Assembly (NCBI GenBank): GCA_030824555.1
Contig: JAVBXK010000063.1
Coordinates: 1 to 63,150 of the forward strand
Direction of reading: 5' to 3'
Length of the DNA stretch: 63,150 nucleotides
Source: a bacterium
GTDB taxonomy: Bacteria; Pseudomonadota; Gammaproteobacteria; Burkholderiales; Burkholderiaceae_C
Below, piece by piece: positions 39,017 through 47,270 of the stretch. The notes beneath the pieces were generated by a model, which had not been told where the DNA came from, did not search any database, and was given only the letters and a program-made list of their open reading frames with translations. Both the position numbers and the translations under genes were made by a program. How positions within the stretch are numbered: the stretch's first letter is position 1; the number at the start of each line of letters is the position of its first letter.

Positions 39017-39032
39017 TGTCACGGTTCTTGCA
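39017..39032 (+). promoter_or_regulatory. possible sigma-54 promoter before GST
   Basis: TGTCACGGTTCTTGCA matches the -24/-12 consensus TGGCAC-N5-TTGCW with one mismatch in the first block. However the expected transcription start would fall at about the ATG (39044), leaving no leader, and no NifA TGT-N10-ACA site was seen upstream. Held as a candidate only. Confidence 0.35.
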
Positions 39033-39043
39033 AGGGCAGCGCC

Positions 39044-39688
39044 ATGACCCTCAAGTTCTACATGGTGCCGGGCTCGTGCTCAACGGGCATTCACATCCTG
39101 CTCGAAGAGCTGGAGCTGCCGTTTGAAGTCACGGTGCTGAACATGCCTGCGGGCGACCACCGCCGTCCCGGCTACCTGGCCATCAACCCCAAGGGGACCA
39201 TTCCCACCCTGGTGCTGAACGGCGGCGAGGCGCTGACCGAGTTCCAGGCCATTGCCTACTGGCTGGCCCGCACCTACCCGCGCAAGCGCCTGCTGCCCGA
39301 CGACACACTGCTGGCCGCCCAGGCCATGGCGCTGATGGACTACGTGGTGGGCACCGTGCACGGCCAGGGCTACACCCGCATATTCACCACCGACCGCTAC
39401 CTGCCCACAGGCCTTTCAGCGACCGAGCAAGCCACATGGCAAGCAGCCATTCAGGCGCAAGGGCGCGAGAGGGTGACCGAGGCATTTGCCGTGATCGAAG
39501 GGCTGTTGCCCGACGCAGGTTATGCCGTGGGCGGCGCGTTTTCCATTGCGGACGCGGCGCTGTTTTACGTCGAGTTCTGGGCCGACAAAACCGGCCTGGC
39601 GCTGCCGCCGCGTTGTGCGGCCCACTACCAGCTGGTGCGCGCCCGACCGGTGGTGCAACAGGTATTGCGTGAAGAAGGCTACCGCTGA
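39044..39688 (+). CDS. glutathione S-transferase, left nif arm
   Basis: 214 residues. Begins MTLKFYMVPGSCSTGIHILL, with the catalytic Ser/Cys region SCST and GTIPTLVLNGGEALTEFQAI in the glutathione site; the C-terminal half is helical. GSTs of this beta/theta-like class are frequent in nif accessory regions of beta-proteobacteria. It is first of four same-strand genes whose last encodes a paralogue of a nif-arm TPR-like protein, which ties it to the nitrogen-fixation cluster. Role in nitrogen fixation is unproven; protection from oxygen stress is a guess. Confidence 0.87.
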   Translation: MTLKFYMVPGSCSTGIHILLEELELPFEVTVLNMPAGDHRRPGYLAINPKGTIPTLVLNGGEALTEFQAIAYWLARTYPRKRLLPDDTLLAAQAMALMDYVVGTVHGQGYTRIFTTDRYLPTGLSATEQATWQAAIQAQGRERVTEAFAVIEGLLPDAGYAVGGAFSIADAALFYVEFWADKTGLALPPRCAAHYQLVRARPVVQQVLREEGYR

Positions 39689-39696
39689 CCGCGAAC

Positions 39697-40152
39697 ATGA
39701 ACAACACCATGAACCTGCCCGACTCCTTGGCCCACAACCGCGTGATCTTCACGCACTTTGACAGCTACAGCATGGCCCTGCTGTTCCCGCGCTGGGGCAC
39801 CACCTTGCTGTGGCCCGCCGCGCTGCCGGAAAACGCCACACCCATGGCTGCACCACCCGCTGAAGTGGGCCCCGAACACGCCAGCGATGCCGTGAAACAA
39901 GCCGCCGTGGATGCCTGCGGCTTGAACGCGGACGAAGTGGAGTTGGCGCCAGACTTCAACCACTGGGCGCAAACGCCCGATGGCCCCGTGCGCATCCACC
40001 TGCTGCGCTTCACCACGCCCGATGCACCCAAGGCCACGATGGCCGCACTGGGTGGCGAGATGAAACCCATGAGCCTGCTGCGTGGCAGCGCCATGAGCGA
40101 GCTGGCGCTGCTGCGCGAGGTCTACAACCGGCTGGTGGGCGGCACGGGCTGA
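39697..40152 (+). CDS. unknown 151-residue nif-associated protein
   Basis: Soluble protein, not recognised beyond its neighbourhood. Visible pieces are SYSMALLFPRWGTTLLWPAA, a middle alanine-rich helix and a conserved-looking C-terminus MAALGGEMKPMSLLRGSAMS. It has one cysteine and no signal peptide. It lies 8 bases after the GST gene and before a [2Fe-2S] ferredoxin. A second, decayed copy of its C-terminus occurs at 43130, showing that the gene was duplicated or the region rearranged. Confidence 0.8.
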   Translation: MNNTMNLPDSLAHNRVIFTHFDSYSMALLFPRWGTTLLWPAALPENATPMAAPPAEVGPEHASDAVKQAAVDACGLNADEVELAPDFNHWAQTPDGPVRIHLLRFTTPDAPKATMAALGGEMKPMSLLRGSAMSELALLREVYNRLVGGTG

Positions 40153-40294
40153 TGCCCAGGTTGCCCATTTGTTTTCTCGACTTTCGCCCTGCCCAGACCT
40201 TTGCATACCTGAGCAAGGGGGCCTCACTTTTCTGCTCGATTTCAACCCTTCCAACCCACCCCGGCCAGCGTGCTGGCCTCATCGGAGTTTTGTC

Positions 40295-40618
40295 ATGTCC
40301 CGTCCCGAACGCAGTGTTTTCGTTTGCTCGCAACAACGCCCGGCAGGCCACCCACGCGGCTGCTGTGCGGCGCAAGGCAGCCAGGCTGTACTGCAGGCTT
40401 TCTGGCAACAGGTGCAATCCCGCAACGCCCATGAACAGGTGGCGGTCACCTACTCGGGCTGCCTGGGCCCGTGCGAAGGTGGGGTGAACGTGGTGGTGTT
40501 CCCCGACAGCGTGCTGTACAGCAAAGTCAAGGTGGAAGACGTGCCGGAAATCTTCGAAAAACACCTGCTGGGTGGCGAGGTGGTGGCACGCCTGGCGGCC
40601 TCTGCGGGCACGTGGTGA
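40295..40618 (+). CDS. thioredoxin-like [2Fe-2S] ferredoxin (Shethna type)
   Basis: 107 residues. Cys11 and Cys23/24 (VFVCSQQRP, RGCC) and Cys56-Cys60 (SGCLGPC) give the C-x11/12-C ... C-x3-C ligand set of thioredoxin-like ferredoxins, exemplified by proteins found in nif regions of Azotobacter and relatives. The following VNVVVFPDSVLYSKVKVEDV is typical too. The frame is open upstream, but ATG 40295 matches family length. Its stop overlaps the GTG start of the TPR-like gene. Probable electron carrier for nitrogenase or its maturation. Confidence 0.85.
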   Translation: MSRPERSVFVCSQQRPAGHPRGCCAAQGSQAVLQAFWQQVQSRNAHEQVAVTYSGCLGPCEGGVNVVVFPDSVLYSKVKVEDVPEIFEKHLLGGEVVARLAASAGTW

Positions 40619-41100
40619 ACATCCTGACTGGCGAGTCGTCCACCGAACTGTTCGGTGGCGACGTGCCGCCCCAAGTCAAAGCGCTGCTGGACGAAGCGCG
40701 CACCGCCGAGTCGCCCGAGCGCGTGCTGGCGCTGCTGCTGACGGCCCAGATCAGCGCACCGACATGCCCGTCGGTGTACTACCTGCTTTACAAGTACCAC
40801 GCCAGACAAGCCGACTTCCAGCAGGCCGAAGCGGTCGCCCTCAAAGGACTGGCTGTTGCTGCAAAGCAGGCGGGCCTGCCCGATGACTGGCGCAGCGTGA
40901 CCCACGACATGGCCGACTTCACCTCGCCGGGGCCAGCGCGCTTCTGGGTGTTCACGCTCAAGGCGCTGGCCTTCATCCGCTTGCGTCAGCACGACTCGGC
41001 ACAAGCTGCTGAATTCCTGTCCAAGGTCAAGCAGCTCGACCCCGAAGGTGGCACGGGCGCTGGCGTGATCCAGTCGTTGATTGACGGCAGCAGAAGCTGA
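40615..41100 (+). CDS. TPR-like nif-associated protein (copy A)
   Basis: 161 residues from GTG 40615, overlapping the ferredoxin stop (GTGA). Helical-repeat protein with YYLLYKYHARQADFQQAEAV and ARFWVFTLKALAFIRLRQHD followed by SKVKQLDPEGG. The last segment aligns with RFYLFALKGLAYLNLRLGQL and ELKRLDPGDHVGG in the protein at 62018-62620. Thus each nif arm carries one copy of this family. TPR-like proteins usually mediate protein contacts; no nif role is documented to my knowledge. Confidence 0.8.
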   Translation: MNILTGESSTELFGGDVPPQVKALLDEARTAESPERVLALLLTAQISAPTCPSVYYLLYKYHARQADFQQAEAVALKGLAVAAKQAGLPDDWRSVTHDMADFTSPGPARFWVFTLKALAFIRLRQHDSAQAAEFLSKVKQLDPEGGTGAGVIQSLIDGSRS

Positions 41101-41189
41101 GTTTGCCCCCGCATCGCCATGCATCTTGCGTGACGCACAAGCGACGCGGATCCTGACCGCCTTCGGCGTTCGCCTGTTTGGCGCTGTTA

Positions 41190-41741
41190 TCAGTTGCCAG
41201 CGCGCACCAGGTAGGTCGTTTGAACGAAACCAAACTCGTATGCCTTGGAACGGGCAACCGTCCATCTCACGTCGCCGGGGAGTCGCCCGAACAGTGGGCG
41301 ACCTCCGCCAATGAGGATGGGGACGGTTGTGACGGTCAGTGCGTCAATCAGGCCATGCGACAGAAAGTTTTGAATGACCTTGCCGCCATCGACATAGGCA
41401 TGTTTGCAGCCTTCCGACGCCAAGCGCTTCAGCAGTGCTTGTGGGAGCTCCGCACTCTGTTCGAGCTGGATTTCCGGGCCTTTGCGAAAGTCGATAAGTC
41501 TGGATGTCAGAACCACCACGCGCTTGCCTGCATAGGGCCATGGCTCGAATGCCGCGACTTGCTCGTAGGTATTGCGTCCCATCACCACAACGTCGACCGA
41601 GCCCATGAATGCCGCATAGCCGCAATCTTCGCCAGGCGGAACGGCGGTGTTTGCTTGCGACAGCCAGTCAATGGAGCCGTCCTCGCGTGCAATGAATCCG
41701 TCCAGGCTGGTCGCGATGTAAACAGACGTGGTGATGGTCAT
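41190..41741 (-). CDS. dihydrofolate-reductase-fold (RibD C-terminal-like) protein
   Basis: 183 residues of the YyaP/YwjB class. Starts TITTSVYIATSLDGFIARED, with YTAFMGSVDVVVMGRNTYEQ-like core and PILIGGGRPLFGRLPG. These are NADPH-binding proteins related to dihydrofolate reductase and RibD; many act on pterin or riboflavin precursors, few have known roles. It converges on the TPR-like gene and marks the beginning of the DNA inserted between the nif arms. Start chosen at ATG 41741 by family match. Confidence 0.87.
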   Translation of the reverse strand: MTITTSVYIATSLDGFIAREDGSIDWLSQANTAVPPGEDCGYAAFMGSVDVVVMGRNTYEQVAAFEPWPYAGKRVVVLTSRLIDFRKGPEIQLEQSAELPQALLKRLASEGCKHAYVDGGKVIQNFLSHGLIDALTVTTVPILIGGGRPLFGRLPGDVRWTVARSKAYEFGFVQTTYLVRAGN

Positions 41742-41919
41742 GGTTGGCAGGTCTGACGCATGATTCGGTGACGAGCACAGTGCAATCCTACAGGGCATGT
41801 CCCACACAGATGCGCCGCTGAAGGCCTGCTTTCCCGTTCGCTGCGCTGCACTGTCGGCAAGTGACGAGATGAGACAAGGTGAAGGAAAGTGAGGTGACAT
41901 GAAGCAACTCGATGTCAAC

Positions 41920-41932
41920 TTTACCATGTAAA
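41920..41932. promoter_or_regulatory. 13-bp palindrome upstream of DUF4143 ATPase
   Basis: TTTACcatGTAAA is a perfect palindrome 30 bases upstream of the ATPase start, in an AT-rich patch. Possible operator or promoter element. Confidence 0.35.
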
Positions 41933-41961
41933 ATGCGGATCATATTCCACTTTTTGCATTG

Positions 41962-43128
41962 ATGATTGATCGTTATCTAACACCTTCCATTGACGCTGCA
42001 CTGTCTGATTACCCAGCCGTTGCCCTGCTGGGCGCGCGCCAGGTTGGCAAAACCACGCTGGCCCGGCAGATCGGGGATGCGCGTTCGGCGGTCTACCTGG
42101 ACATCGAACGCCCAAGCGACCGGCAAAAACTCATTGATCCTGAAGCCTATCTGTCGCTGCACAGCCAACGCCTGGTGATCCTGGACGAAGTGCAACATAT
42201 GCCGGAACTGTTTCCCATATTGCGCAGCCTGATCGACGAGGGTCGCCGCAGGGGGCAAACAGCTGGCCAGTTTTTACTGCTGGGGTCCGCCACCGGCGAA
42301 CTGTTGCGCCAGTCGGGAGAAAGCTTGGCCGGACGTGTGGCTTACCTGGAGTTGCCGCCGTTGCAAGCGCTTGAGTTGAATGATGAACAACACAACACGC
42401 TGTGGCTGCGCGGCGGTTTTCCCAACAGTTTGCTGGCGAGCAGCGATGTCAAAAGCATGCACTGGCGCCAGAACCTCATCAGTACCTATCTGGAGCGCGA
42501 ACTGCCCAGCTACGGCTCGCGCCTGCCCGCGCAAACCCTGCGCCGCCTGTGGACCATGCTGGCGCATCTGCAGGGGAGCTTGCTCGATGTGGCACAGCTC
42601 GCCAAGGGCCTGATGCTGGATGCCAAGACCATCCACCGCTACCTGGACATGCTGGGCGACCTGATGTTGCTGCGCAAACTCGCGCCCTGGCACAGCAACC
42701 TGGGCAAGCGCCTGGTCAAGTCGCCCAAGGTCTATGTGCGCGACAGTGGCTTGTTGCACGCTTTGCTGGGGCTGGCCAACCACGATGCATTGTTGGCGCA
42801 TCCGGTGGTGGGCAACAGCTGGGAAGGTTTCGTTATCGAAACCCTGCTCAATGCCGCGCCGCGCGAGGCACAGTGCGGTTTTTACCGCAGCAGCAACGGT
42901 GCCGAGATCGACTTGCTGATCGAAGCACCCGGCCTGGGCCTGATGGCCATTGAAGTGAAAAAAGGCGCGACTGCCAAACCCCGCCGGGGTTTTTACAGCG
43001 CCTGCGAAGACTTGCAACCCGCCCATAAATTTCTGGTCCACAGCGGCGCGGGCGGCGAGGTTGTCCCAGTGGGGGATGGCGTCACTGCGGTGAACTTGCG
43101 GACGTTGATGGGCAAGCTGCGTCCTTGA
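41962..43128 (+). CDS. orphan AAA ATPase with DUF4143 domain
   Basis: 388 residues. N-terminal P-loop: Walker A GARQVGKTT, Walker B LVILDEVQHMPELF. The C-terminal half is a PD-(D/E)XK-like DUF4143 part (WEGFVIETLLNAAPREAQCG, SSNGAEIDLLIEAPGLG, MAIEVKKG), containing the E-x-D...E-x-K restriction-type pattern. Such genes are common cargo in accessory regions, often transferred between phyla, and are suspected toxins or stress ATPases. It lies directly before a decayed fragment of the nif-associated gene and mazEF. Confidence 0.88.
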   Translation: MIDRYLTPSIDAALSDYPAVALLGARQVGKTTLARQIGDARSAVYLDIERPSDRQKLIDPEAYLSLHSQRLVILDEVQHMPELFPILRSLIDEGRRRGQTAGQFLLLGSATGELLRQSGESLAGRVAYLELPPLQALELNDEQHNTLWLRGGFPNSLLASSDVKSMHWRQNLISTYLERELPSYGSRLPAQTLRRLWTMLAHLQGSLLDVAQLAKGLMLDAKTIHRYLDMLGDLMLLRKLAPWHSNLGKRLVKSPKVYVRDSGLLHALLGLANHDALLAHPVVGNSWEGFVIETLLNAAPREAQCGFYRSSNGAEIDLLIEAPGLGLMAIEVKKGATAKPRRGFYSACEDLQPAHKFLVHSGAGGEVVPVGDGVTAVNLRTLMGKLRP

Positions 43129-43245
43129 CATGGTCGCCCTGGGCGGCAACATGAAACCCATGAGCCTGCTGTGGGGCGGCGCCATGAACGAGCTGCTGAC
43201 GCTGCGCGGGTGTGGCAACTGCATCGTGGGCGGTGACGGGAGCGC
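43129..43245 (+). pseudogene. 3' fragment of the 151-residue nif-associated gene
   Basis: Encodes MVALGGNMKPMSLLWGGAMN then ELLTLRG and a divergent end; the functional gene ends MAALGGEMKPMSLLRGSAMS, ELALLRE. Only the last ~40 codons remain and the reading frame then drifts. It is placed between the DUF4143 ATPase and mazEF. The simplest reading is a remnant left by duplication or a rearrangement when the intervening DNA entered the nif cluster. Confidence 0.75.
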
Positions 43246-43311
43246 CCGCTTTCCTGATTTGTTTATTCCCTGCGCGGGGAGCTGTGTGCGTTTGTTGCCC
43301 ACACTCACAAT

Positions 43312-43330
43312 GTTTATACTTCGTCTAAAC
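43312..43330. promoter_or_regulatory. mazEF operator-like inverted repeat
   Basis: GTTTA (43312-43316) and TAAAC (43326-43330) frame a 9-base spacer directly upstream of the AGGAG site and the antitoxin ATG (43345). Typical location for an autoregulated antitoxin operator. Confidence 0.5.
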
Positions 43331-43344
43331 GCGCAGGAGTATGT

Positions 43345-43596
43345 ATGTCCGAAGCCATTTTGTCTGTCAAGCACTGGGGCAACAACCTGGGCGTGCGCCT
43401 GCCACAGGCAGTGGCACGCGAGGCCAATCTGCACGCCGACCAGCAAGTACGTATCACAGTGGAGGCCGGGCGGGTGGTGATCGAGCCGCTGGCCATGGTC
43501 GCGATGTCCCTTGAAGATCGGCTCAGGCGCTTCGACCCAGCGCGGCATGGCGGCGAGGCCATGGCCGCAGCGCCTCTCGGGGCTGAAAAGTGGTGA
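43345..43596 (+). CDS. mazE: MazE/AbrB-type antitoxin
   Basis: 83 residues with a SpoVT/AbrB swapped-hairpin DNA-binding domain (AILSVKHWGNNLGVRLPQAV) and a short toxin-binding tail. CGCAGGAG precedes the ATG. It overlaps the toxin gene by a few bases. Neutralises MazF and probably represses the operon. Confidence 0.92.
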   Translation: MSEAILSVKHWGNNLGVRLPQAVAREANLHADQQVRITVEAGRVVIEPLAMVAMSLEDRLRRFDPARHGGEAMAAAPLGAEKW

Positions 43597-43973
43597 CACG
43601 CCGCACCGGTGCCGCTGGAGCGGTTTGGGTACCTGAGCGACAAGACATCATCTGGATCGATTGCAACCCGCAAGCGGGCAGGGAGATGAAGGACGTTCAC
43701 CCTTTTCTCGTGCTGTCGCCTGCCAACTTCAACGAACGCACGTCACTGGTGATCGGGCTGCCGATGACGACGGCCGAGTACAACGCGGACAACCCGTTTG
43801 CGGTGGCTGCGAACAAGGCGAAGTCGGGCAAAGCCAGCTATGTGCTGTGCCACCAGCCCAAGTCGTTTGACTGGCGCACCCGCCAAGCCAGTGCGCACCC
43901 GATGAAACAGCTCAACAGTGCCGCCTTCGCACAGGTTTGCAGCCTGCTGAACCAGATCATCACATTGGCTTGA
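43590..43973 (+). CDS. mazF: MazF/PemK-type toxin endoribonuclease
   Basis: 127 residues. PERQDIIWIDCNPQAGREM carries the MazF beta-strand motif with the conserved Asp and Gly; the Ser/Thr segment around FNERTSLVIGLPMTTAEYN and DPFAVAANKA-like strands follow, and the Arg in TRQASAHPMKQL is also typical. MazF cuts single-stranded RNA and is held inactive by MazE. Start GTG 43590 or 43593 inside the antitoxin stop (GTGGTGA). Pair sits in accessory DNA between nif arms. Confidence 0.92.
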   Translation: MVTRRTGAAGAVWVPERQDIIWIDCNPQAGREMKDVHPFLVLSPANFNERTSLVIGLPMTTAEYNADNPFAVAANKAKSGKASYVLCHQPKSFDWRTRQASAHPMKQLNSAAFAQVCSLLNQIITLA

Positions 43974-44048
43974 TGGGGCAGAGGCCCTTGGCAGAAAAAT
44001 TGAACCCAAAGTGCCGCTATTGCTTGAATGCATTAGCTTATTTTCTAT

Positions 44049-44190
44049 TTAATTATTCGGCAGACCCAGCAGGTGCAAAAAACGCGAAGACAAGAATGTC
44101 ACCCCCTTCTTGGCAATCCTGCGCAGCAGCCATTTGAGGTTGTAGCCCGCAGCACACAACACCGAGTGCAGCCGGTAAGCACTTGCCTGT
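44049..44190 (-). pseudogene. IS5-type transposase C-terminal remnant
   Basis: The minus strand reads HSVLCAAGYNLKWLLRRIAK and then KGVTFLSSRFLH up to a stop at 44049, the conserved tail of IS5/IS1182-type transposases. Only about 45 codons remain; the left part has been replaced by an AraC gene. Marks an old insertion site next to mazEF. Confidence 0.72.
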
Positions 44191-44193
44191 GGA

Positions 44194-45306
44194 TCAGAAA
44201 TCTTGCGCTTCCGAAGCGATGAGAGATCGGTTCAGTTTCTTCACTTGGCGTTCATCTCGATAGTCGCCCGGTGTCATCCCCATCCAGTTCTTGAAGGTAC
44301 GTATAAAGCTTTTTTCATCTATAAAGCCGCAAGCTATGGCGACTTGCTTTAAAGGGCGGTTACTTCGCAGCAACATGGCCGTGGCACTCTTCAGGCGGGC
44401 ATCATTTTTAAGTAATTGCAATGACGTACCTTCGCCTTTGAGCTGTCGGTGCAGCGTGCGTGGTGACATGTTCAGTGCATGTGCTAGGCTGTCCGCTGTG
44501 TGCGTCTGATTCGACGGGCAACGTGTCAGCATTTGTTTGACCCTGAGCATGAGTAAGCGGTCTCGTTTGTACTGATAAACGGTGAGAGGTAAAGCGCTCT
44601 GGAGCATCTGCTGAAGAGCAGATTCGTCACGAAGGACGGCAAGATCTAGGTAGCTGCTGTCAAATGATATTGCAGCTTCCTGCTGCTGAAAAAGCGTTGA
44701 CCCCGTAAATATAATTGAATAAACTTGTTGGTGAGGCGGGGTTGTAAAAGGGAATTGTGCGATTTGCAAGGGAATGCGTGAGTCCACTAGCCAACAAGCA
44801 AAGCCATGCATGTTTCGCAGCACTGACACCAAACAAAACTCCCGCATCACACCTAAATCGACTCGCTCGGAAATACAGATGCGTGCTGTCTGGCCGGTGG
44901 TTGTTAGCGTCAGCGAAATATCATCGGTCAGTAATCCGTGATGCCTGCACCAACGTTTAATAGCTACCGCCAGGTTTGGTGACGTGATGGAGGCTCTGGC
45001 CAACATGCCATAGCTGCCCCAGGGCAGTCGTCTGGAAAACCAGCCCAGTGCTTCGTCTCCGAGTTCCCGCATAGCAGCTCCAGAGATGTATTCCATTTGT
45101 GAGGCCGTAATGCGGGCATGGAGATTGGCCGCATCAGCTCGAGTGATTCCTATCGCCTCCAACAGTTCTGACGGATCTAATTGCCTTCGTTCGTACGCGG
45201 TCAGGATGGCGCTTACAAATGCCATAGGTGTCGCGGCTGTGCTGTTACGTGAGCGCATGCCGTGCTCCCAAATATGATTGATGAATCTGCGATGAAGTTC
45301 AGTCAT
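44194..45306 (-). CDS. AraC-family regulator (accessory copy)
   Basis: About 370 residues from ATG 45306 (further ATGs upstream possible). N-terminal arabinose-binding-like domain (YERRQLDPSELLEAIGITRA), then a C-terminal HTH (LAHALNMSPRTLHRQL, RPLKQVAIACGFIDEKSFIR). Codon and base use are visibly more A+T-rich than in the AraC pair at 10-12 kb. No catabolic gene is directly adjacent, so its target may be lost or elsewhere. It lies between IS remnants, consistent with transfer. Confidence 0.85.
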   Translation of the reverse strand: MTELHRRFINHIWEHGMRSRNSTAATPMAFVSAILTAYERRQLDPSELLEAIGITRADAANLHARITASQMEYISGAAMRELGDEALGWFSRRLPWGSYGMLARASITSPNLAVAIKRWCRHHGLLTDDISLTLTTTGQTARICISERVDLGVMREFCLVSVLRNMHGFACWLVDSRIPLQIAQFPFTTPPHQQVYSIIFTGSTLFQQQEAAISFDSSYLDLAVLRDESALQQMLQSALPLTVYQYKRDRLLMLRVKQMLTRCPSNQTHTADSLAHALNMSPRTLHRQLKGEGTSLQLLKNDARLKSATAMLLRSNRPLKQVAIACGFIDEKSFIRTFKNWMGMTPGDYRDERQVKKLNRSLIASEAQDF

Positions 45307-45695
45307 TTGATCGATGCACGGACAAAAATTCATCGGTGGCGGGTCAGGCAAGCAGCACGGCAAAACTCTCAGAAAACCACCCCTATTTTAATTCAACCTG
45401 GAAGTTTTGCACCCCGGCTGTCAGTCAAAAAGCTTGTGTTCTGCGGATTCCGGAAATTCTTCAGAGACAACTAATTATTCTTCTGACATTGCGCAATGGC
45501 AGGCAATGATTACGAAATATTTGAGGCGGGGCATGCTGTGAACTTCGATTGGGATTCATTACTTTAAGGTTGAGCTTGGACAGGGTTAGAGTCTTGCGAT
45601 TTGAGCATTAGTATTCCCGTATTTTGCCGAACAATCTGCCAACTTTTGTTTACATATATTTGCCAATGATGTTGATCTGATAAATTGATCTATTT
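45307..45695. other. AT-rich stretch without recognised gene
   Basis: 389 bases between the AraC start and an orphan small ORF. Base composition is far lower in GC than the surrounding chromosome. No coding pattern, terminator or clear promoter was identified. Confidence 0.6.
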
Positions 45696-45950
45696 TTATG
45701 CCGCTGAGCGCGAAGCGATAGCTTTATAGCGGCGCTGCATGGCTGTAATTAGTGGAATCAATTCAATTGGCGTATTTGCTGACTGATTTTCTTTGTCAAT
45801 CCAACGTGAAATTCCCCAGTTAAATTCTATTTTTTCATTTTCAGTGTAAATGAATATTTGAGGGTGCAGACCCTGGTATTTGTCATACTTTTTAAGCTCT
45901 ACAAGAATGATACTAAGTAGTTGATTCTGGGTTTTTAGTTCTTTGATCAT
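45696..45950 (-). CDS. small orphan ORF in AT-rich island
   Basis: 84 codons, Lys/Ile/Asn-rich (TQNQLLSIILVELKKYDKYQ, IYTENEKIEFNWGISRWIDK), unlike neighbouring proteins. No family is recognised, the ribosome site is weak and it has no neighbours of related function. The coherent helical sequence without stop codons in such AT-rich DNA favours a real, foreign gene, but it could be chance. Confidence 0.4.
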   Translation of the reverse strand: MIKELKTQNQLLSIILVELKKYDKYQGLHPQIFIYTENEKIEFNWGISRWIDKENQSANTPIELIPLITAMQRRYKAIASRSAA

Positions 45951-46331
45951 TTGTTAACAAGTGAAATTAAACCGAGAATGGTAGTGGAATCAGGTATTTT
46001 TTGTCAATGTGTGTTTATTTTTGTACCTGTACAAATCACCCCTCCGGCCTTCGAATCTGAGTAGCGACTGACCCTGGAGTCCAATCCCAAAGGCGGGAGA
46101 TTGGACGTGAAGACGCGATTTACAGAAGAAGACCGTTGCACAACTGAAGTTGCCAACGGTGTTTTGCGGTTTCAAAGCCAATTTGCCTTGCTTTTTGAGC
46201 AATTTCAAGGCGTATCCTTTCCGTTTTCGCCGCCGTTTGCGGGTTCTGGCCTCTTTCGGGCATCAAGTAGGCGCACCCGTGCCTTGCGACATCGGCGTTG
46301 CATGCGCTCCAGCTTGCGATGGGCCTTCAGT
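45951..46331. other. AT-rich spacer with a TTGTAC palindrome and IS debris
   Basis: 381 bases. It holds the palindrome at 46021, then a short inverted CCAATCCC/GGGAGATTGG structure (about 46080-46105) and a few codons resembling the start of an IS3-family orfA (KTRFTEE at 46107). No complete gene. Confidence 0.5.
46021..46034. promoter_or_regulatory. TTGTAC-N2-GTACAA palindrome, site 1
   Basis: Perfect TTGTACCTGTACAA. The same palindrome with different centre occurs at 47183 and 52736, both directly upstream of genes. This copy no longer faces a gene because of IS insertion; it may be the remains of a promoter. Confidence 0.65.
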
Positions 46332-46996
46332 TCATCCCCAACGCAGCAAACTCATCTGAGCCCGTACCTTGGCCGCTCCAAGGTACCTCGCCCTGGCCAG
46401 GTGAAACCTGCGCTTCATCGTGCCGAATCCCTGCTCCACTTTGAAGCGCAGCCCACCAATGGCTGTGTTGAGCTTCTTCAGAATCGGTGACAAGGGCTTG
46501 CCCTTGGCCTCCTTGTGTTGGATGAGATCGGCCATGCCTCTGTCATTGAGGTATTGCCGGTTGGCTTTGCTGGCATAGCCTTTGTCAGCCAACACGCCAT
46601 CTGGTGCGATGCCGTGGGCTGCGGTCATGGCATCGATCACCTGGGACAGCTTGTTGTTGACCTCGGCTTCGTTGGCCGGATGCACCTGGGCGTGCTCGAC
46701 GTAGCCATCGTCTGTATCGATGGTGCTGTAGCCCTGGTAGACGTAGAAAGCGTTGTGGCCCTTCTTGACCCAGTGAGCTTCGTTGTCTGCGCTGGTGATG
46801 ATCTGGGGCTCTTCGCCTTCGATGTCAACACGGCGTCGACGAACAGTCGGTTGTCTTTGGCCGTGGCTCCGGGCTGGCCTGCCCGACCTTGTAGCAAGTC
46901 CTTGATGCGTTACCACTGGGCATCAAAAGTGGTGTACGTGTGGGGGCGTCCATTCCATTGGCTGGCGTCAAAAAGGCCAAGTTCTTGTTAGGTCAT
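46332..46996 (-). pseudogene. IS5-family transposase, deleted and frameshifted
   Basis: The minus strand from ATG 46996 reads the usual IS5 start (ELGLFDASQWNGRPHTY) with stop codons at the third codon and again after DAQW. It then changes frame near 46815 to [20 protein letters not shown] and continues GMADLIQHKEAKGKPLSPIL, GGLRFKVEQGFGTMKRRFHL to a stop at 46332. The central catalytic part of the protein is missing. A dead copy at the left border of the acyl-CoA catabolic operon. Confidence 0.82.
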
Positions 46997-47182
46997 GACG
47001 CCACTGTTCAAGCCTCACATCGCTCAGACCATCCGAGCTTATTCGGGGTTTTGAACACCACTCGGAGGCAATCGATCCCTCCATGAATCCGATTCGATGA
47101 GGGCTTCAACACCTCATTTACAGGGGGATTCCTCACATGAAAAGTGGATGGTTTTACGCAGTGGTCATAAGTCATATCTTTT
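46997..47182. other. spacer upstream of acyl-CoA ligase operon
   Basis: 186 bases between the dead IS5 copy and operator site 2. I saw no gene; it contains CTCCATGAATCCGATTCGAT-type sequence of no known role. Confidence 0.4.
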
Positions 47183-47198
47183 TTGTATATGTACAAAA
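47181..47198. promoter_or_regulatory. TTGTAC-N2-GTACAA palindrome, site 2
   Basis: TTTTGTATATGTACAAAA, arms of 7 bases, 73 bases upstream of the acyl-CoA ligase ATG at 47271. Candidate operator of the catabolic operon. Confidence 0.7.
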
Positions 47199-47270
47199 AC
47201 AAGTGCTATTTGACAATGTTTTCTGATCTGCCGATACTTTGTCCACACCAACAAACGGCGAAACAGATCC

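Noticed and set aside
42274-43599. Minus-strand 441-codon frame over the DUF4143 ATPase and mazE
   Set aside because: Antisense to two well-supported genes, composition untypical of proteins.
46107-46130. Possible start of an IS3-family orfA
   Set aside because: Only about eight codons match, too short to call.
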